From Ahaetulla prasina (taxonomy: Eukaryota; Chordata; Lepidosauria; Squamata; Colubridae), in contig NC_080540.1 of assembly GCF_028640845.1 (NCBI RefSeq), forward strand, positions 263,719,958 to 263,783,957: 64,000 nucleotides of DNA, written 5' to 3'. The notes below the pieces were generated by a model. It saw only the letters and a list, made by a program, of their open reading frames with translations, made no database searches and was not told where the DNA came from. Positions within the stretch are counted from its first letter, which is position 1, and each line of letters starts with the position of its first letter. Positions 61,347 to 64,000 of this stretch are shown in pieces. The translations under genes and the position numbers were made by a program.

Positions 61347-63673
61347 GTAAGTAGTCCTGCCGACTTGCTGGGATCAGCCGTCTTTATCTGGGCAGAGCTG
61401 GGAGTATGGCGAGTGAGGAAAACACTTTGTAAGAACTTCGTGCCGCAGATGTTCCTCTGATTCGCGAGAAGTGGCTTCTCTGAACGTGAACTCTCTATGT
61501 GTCATGTTTCGGGGGAGAGAGATGTTTCCCCTAAACAGGTTGTATGGTTAGCCTTCCCATTAATTCCATTCACTGGAGAGTGGGAAGAAGTCTTAACAGA
61601 AGCGGTGAGCTTTATGAATTAACTTGAGAACTGGTAATGGATGGATGGTTTTGAACTTGTGCTGTTGAAGCCTGCTGGCCGATGCTTGGGATGAGGGTCT
61701 GTTAATTAGCATACAAAATGACTTCAAGTTGGGGAGCAGGAACAGCAAATAACTGGGACAGAAATATTTGGCCATGAAAATATCATCCATGATGTGTATT
61801 GATTTGCTATTTAAGACTGGAATGAAGTTAATAATAATACCTTAAAGATCTTGTTTGACTATTGTGGTCCTGACTTTTGAGTTAATGGCACAAATATTAC
61901 AAAGAGGAAAGGTTGTTACCAAACTTGTATCATAATTTTTAGCTACTAACTGAAAGTACTGTACAGTGCTGTATAGATGGATGAAAATCTATGCCATGAA
62001 ATTCCTAATAAGAAAACCGTTCTTATCTGAGCACCCCACCAATGCAGGATAGGATGCAGTCAGATCTTGAATACACCCATCCAGACACTCACAAAATAGC
62101 AGATGCATGACAATGTGCAATTGTCATCTACTATACATGTTGCCTAATCTGTTTACATTGGTATTGTTTGTAGCTTTGTTTCTACGTGTAGCTTCAAGGC
62201 TCAGCAGTCCATCTCCTCCTCTTGAAGCACTGACCATTTTCTCATTGCTTTTATTAGCTCTGAATGAGATTGCCAACTCAGGTTGTTGCCTCAGAAATGC
62301 CTGCATGCGTTTTCTACCCATAAGCTCAGAAAGATTTATAAGTTTATAAGGTAATTAAGCTCATATAATTGTTTTTAGTTGACTTGAACTGATAAAATTG
62401 CTTGAATGAAATCAGCTCCCCTGGGAATGGGTTCCAAATCAACCTGAACCTCAAAGGGATCAGTCTAAACGGACCATCAGCATTTCAGATTTTGCAAATA
62501 TTGAAGGCTACAAACAGGTTGATGCTGAGGGAACAGAAGGTGGTCTCTGTAATTTCTCTCTGGACAGTCAAGTCTCTTCTTATCTTGAAGAAGGCTTATA
62601 TTAGAAGCGCTGCCAGATTTTGTGCTGCACAAGGAAGCCACATCTGTATACAGTACTGCACTTATGCAATAGGATTCATTTTCTAACTTAAAGTGGAGGG
62701 TGAAATGAAATTTCAGTGTTCATGGACAAAAGGAAAATGGTCAAGTTAAAAAGATATTTTTTTTAAAAAATTGCTTAGGTCTAATTTATTAATAACAGAG
62801 TTCTATGAGTAAAAGAAGAAAAGTGAACTGTAGGCTTTGAAGGGCATATAAATGATAAGCACAGACACTACATCTTCTCATAAGGCAATTGGGACATGAC
62901 TCTGTCTTTTTAAAGTCAAAAAGCCTTCCATAAAAAATAGAAGCGTGGGATCTCTCGTAAGCTTAAAAAACCTGAGTGAACACTTTTTGCATATTTTGAA
63001 AGTGGTGGCTAGGTGGAGCCTCCAGCCTTTTTTCAAGAAAGACCTGCCTTCAACCTGTAAATGTAGGTTCCTTGGCCTTTCCAGACGACCATTCCACAGA
63101 ATCCAAGCATTTTCATAATCTAAATCATTTGATCTCTCTATCCTCAGTTTCTGAGCTTTACATCCCAGTTGAATAGTTTAGTGTTGAAGATTTGTTTTAT
63201 GTTCCAAATGAAACACTTAACTCTTCAGGTGCCAAAATACAAAACAGAACACATGCATGAGGGCTTTTCCCCACTCTTACTGTACAAAAGATTGGATATC
63301 TTAAATAAATGCTAGTTTTTGTTTTGGTTACCAGATATCAGCCATGAAGCACACTCTAGCGGGAAATTGTTTTGTCCAAAATCTGTGAAAATACAGAGGA
63401 CCATTTTAGGACATCAGGGTAATGATCTTGTCCAGCTCATTAATTTCCACTGAAGGATGTGCAAGAACAGTTCCTGGTGCTTTCTTCTCACAGGCTTAGT
63501 CAATTGGTTGGTACTAATTTTGCCTTTGTTATTATGATGGTCTTGGATATAGATTTTTTTAAAGCTGAGATTTTTTTTAAAAAAAATACATTTTCTTCAG
63601 TGATTTTTTAAGTTGCTTTTGTTTTGTAATGACCGTTCCCTTCTTTCTCTTTTTTCTTTCAATCTAATTTTAG
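61347..63673 (+). other. Presumed lncRNA intron
   Basis: AT-rich, mostly unique sequence between the donor at 61347 and the acceptor at 63673. No repeat family was recognised with confidence. The last 60 bases form a long pyrimidine-rich tract with A/T interruptions before tag. Confidence 0.35.
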
Positions 63674-63721
63674 AAACAGACTTCCAGAGATAATCACATG
63701 GAATGACAATCATGCAAAAAG
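63674..63721 (+). ncRNA. Candidate 48-nt internal exon (LINC00461/MIR9-2 host-like)
   Basis: Bounded by an acceptor (pyrimidine-rich tract at about 63636-63670, then TAG at 63671-63673) and a donor AAAAG|gtaattt (GT at 63722-63723). The 48 bases contain no long frame (an ATG is followed by only a few codons before the donor). Both splice signals are good and lie in the right order after the donors at 50028 and 61347. Identity with a LINC00461 exon is inferred from synteny only. Confidence 0.4.
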
Positions 63722-63723
63722 GT

Positions 63724-64000
63724 AATTTCTTTTTAAAATAGCAAGCTTAATATTTCTGTAAGAGTTCTGTAATTAGCAACAGAAAGAGGAAAATACTTGC
63801 TTCTTAGAGATGTTTTACAAATGGCTTTTTGTCGCAACTATTATATATTAATTTTCAGCCCCACACATGCAGCCTGCCTTTGCTATTATGTATCAGGAAA
63901 TTACAGGAATACATGGGATCCACTAGAGAAGAAAGAGCAGAATCAGCAATCACGTAAATAGTAGCATTGTGTTTTTTTCTTTGTTTATTATTTTTAAAGC
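63724..64000. other. Right-edge sequence, nothing recognised
   Basis: AT-rich, presumed intron. No miR-9 mature sequence (tctttggttatctagct) was seen here or elsewhere in the window on either strand. Confidence 0.4.

Noticed and set aside
35500..64000. miR-9-2 hairpin expected downstream of MEF2C
   Set aside because: I looked for the mature sequence tctttggttatctagct and its complement and did not see either. By mammalian spacing it probably lies beyond the right edge.

Overview
The window is vertebrate nuclear DNA, most likely from a squamate reptile and plausibly a snake. The evidence is the repeat fauna: CR1-clade LINEs with a (TTTA)n 3' tail, a BovB/RTE LINE end, tRNA-derived SINEs, many short hAT MITEs with 8-bp target duplications, a Tc1 element and long microsatellites. 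No bacterial-style genes, operons or CRISPR arrays are present. Most open frames are chance or transposon-derived.

The only conventional protein-coding sequence is at the left edge. The last exon of MEF2C (583-904, + strand) is preceded by intron and followed by a 3'UTR of about 5 kb that ends near an AATAAA at 5933. The exon contains two in-phase splice acceptors 96 nt apart. This is the layout of the regulated gamma repressor region of MEF2C, and K391 and S396 are preserved.

From 6 to 35 kb is repeat-rich intergenic DNA. It holds CR1/L3-like LINE copies (one 2.7 kb with a recognisable reverse transcriptase), a solo LTR with a 5-bp duplication, a decayed R4/NeSL-like LINE, a BovB 3' end, several SINEs, nine copies of a near-palindromic hAT MITE (four of them in the MEF2C 3'UTR), and two inverted copies of a hAT-type transposon carrying a coiled-coil gene fragment. 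That gene-fragment carrier is the most unusual object in the window.

From 35.4 to 64 kb the repeat load falls sharply, apart from a Tc1 element with a nested hAT MITE and a LINE fragment at 42.1-45.5 kb. GC/CpG-rich patches lie at about 37.7-40.2, 49.2-50.3 and 57.6-58.9 kb, accompanied by strong splice donors and a short 48-nt exon-like segment at 63674-63721. In human and mouse the neighbour downstream of MEF2C on the same strand is the brain lncRNA LINC00461 (MIR9-2 host gene). By synteny I infer that these patches are its promoters and first exons. The miR-9 hairpin itself was not found and probably lies beyond the right edge.
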